Of a DNA stretch of 5,214 nt, positions 4,106-5,214 are shown in pieces. Source of the stretch: Candidatus Dojkabacteria bacterium UBA5209 (GTDB lineage Bacteria; Patescibacteriota; Dojkabacteria; SC72); contig DHVL01000049.1 of NCBI GenBank assembly GCA_002412645.1, forward strand, positions 1-5,214. The letters are read 5' to 3'. The first letter of the stretch is position 1; every line of letters begins with the position of its first letter. Position numbers and translations under genes: made by a program. The notes below the pieces were generated by a model. It was not told the DNA's origin. It was given only the letters and a program-made list of their open reading frames with translations, and did no database searches.

Positions 4106-5214
4106 ATGAATGAAACATTACAACTAGAACAAGAATTAATAGCACTAAGTCCAAAGAACTTTGAAGGTAAAATACTCAAAGCTCTTAATTTTGCAAAAGA
4201 ATGTCACTATAATCAGACAAGACTATCTGGAGAACCATTTGTTAATCACTCGATTAGATGTGCAAGAACAGTAGCAAGAATGGGATTAGAAACAAACACA
4301 ATAATAGGAGGACTCTTTCATAATATCCTTTCTAAAAATCCTGATAAAAAACAAGAGATATCTAAAAAAATAGTCGACGAATTTGGAGAAGATGTGTTAA
4401 ATATTGTAAATAGCTGTGACTCGATAAGTAAAGCGACAGGCAGTATGGATACTGAGTACGAGATAATAAACAAATACATATTAAATAGCTCAAAAGACTT
4501 AAGAGCTGTACTAATAAAACTTGCAGATACACTGGACAATGTAAGAACCATAGAATATATGCCCTCTGAACGAATAGGAAGTAAAATCCAAAAAGTATTT
4601 AAAATATACGGACCATTAGCGGAGTATCTTAATCTAGACAGAATGAAAAAAGAACTAGAAGAGCTAGCTCTTAAGATATATAGACCACAAGAATATGAAG
4701 ATATAAAAAAAATAATGGATAGTAAGGGATTTACTACTGAAATGAGAGATAGATATATCGCTTACCTAGAAAAACTTCTTGAACAAATACCCGGAGAACA
4801 ATCAGTACACGGAAGAGTAAAAAGCATCTATAGCATATACAACAAACAAAAGAAATATCTAAAAGAAGGCTCTGCAATAAATATCTCTACCATACCAGAT
4901 CTCTTAGCATTCAGAGTAATAACTCAATCAGAAGATGAATGTTTTAAAATGCTAGAGTTAATAATGGATAACGGACAAATAATAACAGAAGACTTTGATG
5001 ATTACATATCACACCCTAAACCAAATGGATATATGGCATTACAAGGACCAATAGTACTACCAGAGATATCAGGGAATATCATAGAACTACAAATAATGAC
5101 ACAAGACATGTACTACAAGAATACCTACGGAAGCGCATCTCACATTGCATATAAAGAAAGTAAGAGTAGATATGCAAAACCAACAGACAAATATAACTGG
5201 GTAGAACAAATACA
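4106..5214 (+). CDS. RelA/SpoT-family (p)ppGpp synthetase with degenerate HD hydrolase site, C-terminus cut off
   Basis: The gene is open to the right edge; 369 residues are visible. Long RelA/SpoT enzymes make, and often hydrolyse, the stringent-response alarmone (p)ppGpp. The N-terminal HD domain keeps NQTRLSGEPFVNH (36-48), His72 and KLADTLDNVRT (138-148, Asp141). The usual HD...ED signature reads FHNILSK instead, with Asn73 for the metal-binding Asp and Ser76-Lys77 for the catalytic Glu-Asp. Hydrolysis is therefore probably lost. The linker RMKKELEELALKIY matches the family WELEDLAF segment. The synthetase domain has HGRVKSIYSIYNK (235-247, the R-x-K-x-x-x-S-I-x-x-K ATP-binding motif), PDLLAFR with Asp265, DFDDYISHPKPNGY (296-309) and Glu327 in ELQIMT. 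DFDD aligns with the acidic EXDD of synthetase-only RelA, not the RXKD of bifunctional enzymes. The family SLHT after the PNGY-x segment is ALQG here. Regulatory C-terminal domains cannot be seen. No promoter or good ribosome-binding site is evident; it follows the tyrS terminator. Confidence 0.9.
   Translation, partial: MNETLQLEQELIALSPKNFEGKILKALNFAKECHYNQTRLSGEPFVNHSIRCARTVARMGLETNTIIGGLFHNILSKNPDKKQEISKKIVDEFGEDVLNIVNSCDSISKATGSMDTEYEIINKYILNSSKDLRAVLIKLADTLDNVRTIEYMPSERIGSKIQKVFKIYGPLAEYLNLDRMKKELEELALKIYRPQEYEDIKKIMDSKGFTTEMRDRYIAYLEKLLEQIPGEQSVHGRVKSIYSIYNKQKKYLKEGSAINISTIPDLLAFRVITQSEDECFKMLELIMDNGQIITEDFDDYISHPKPNGYMALQGPIVLPEISGNIIELQIMTQDMYYKNTYGSASHIAYKESKSRYAKPTDKYNWVEQI

Noticed and set aside
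4106..4400. The HD-domain gene as a simple HD phosphohydrolase unrelated to alarmones
   Set aside because: The downstream synthetase motifs (R-x-K-x-x-x-S-I-x-x-K, PDLLAFR, PKPNGY, ELQI-x-T) in the same open frame identify the RelA/SpoT family unambiguously.
1191..4551. Several minus-strand open frames of 60-107 codons opposite the rightward genes
   Set aside because: They lie antisense within well-recognised genes, match no known family that I can see, lack ribosome-binding sites, and are expected by chance opposite AT-rich coding DNA.
1..5214. Alternative genetic code with TGA read as glycine or tryptophan (as in some CPR or Mollicutes)
   Set aside because: All complete genes reach family length in the standard code without in-frame TGA, and tryptophans are encoded by TGG. 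No gene here ends in TGA, so TGA is simply unused and the window gives no positive support for recoding.
1..5214. Defence system, mobile element, CRISPR array or prophage content
   Set aside because: All genes are core translation, RNA-modification, replication or stress functions. There are no spaced repeats of array type, transposase motifs, integrase or tRNA attachment site, and base composition looks even throughout.

Overview
The window is about one-third GC and gene-dense. It holds six protein-coding genes, all housekeeping or stress related. Two at the left edge read leftward (truB, then a cut-off rsmI). Four read rightward: a membrane-anchored methyltransferase, rarA, tyrS and a cut-off RelA/SpoT-family gene. 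No RNA gene, insertion sequence, CRISPR array or other mobile element is visible. The longest gap between coding regions is about 50 bases. AGA dominates the arginine codons and ATA is very common for isoleucine. The four visible stop codons are TAG, TAG, TAG and TAA, and no family-length gene has an in-frame TGA. The AT-rich, compact genome, a TruB without the usual C-terminal PUA domain, and a small one-helix FAM173-like methyltransferase are together suggestive of a Patescibacteria/CPR-type bacterium. This placement is an inference, held at roughly even odds.

Left part (1-953, minus strand): truB (tRNA pseudouridine-55 synthase) overlaps the start of rsmI (16S rRNA C1402 2'-O-methyltransferase) by 8 bases, forming a translationally coupled RNA-modification pair. 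Centre: a divergent gene at 991 encodes a TM + class I methyltransferase resembling the FAM173/ATPSCKMT lysine methyltransferases. It is followed by rarA (replication-fork AAA+ ATPase) and tyrS (tyrosyl-tRNA synthetase). Right edge: a long RelA/SpoT homologue whose HD hydrolase site is degenerate and whose synthetase carries an acidic DFDD motif of the RelA (EXDD) type, so it is probably a synthetase-only alarmone enzyme.

The four rightward genes do not look like a simple operon. Each gap is about 50 bases or less and contains a hairpin at the preceding stop codon, a -10-like box 5-9 bases before the next ATG, or both. This suggests monocistronic units with leaderless or near-leaderless mRNAs. 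The exception is the relA-like gene. It has no obvious promoter and sits directly behind a strong intrinsic terminator, which is preceded by a sequence able to form a competing hairpin. This suggests read-through from tyrS controlled by attenuation. A cluster of four GTATAC palindromes surrounds the rarA start. No completely new system is evident. The items most worth a second look are the degenerate alarmone enzyme with its attenuator-like leader, the leaderless start pattern, the GTATAC cluster and the FAM173-like protein.
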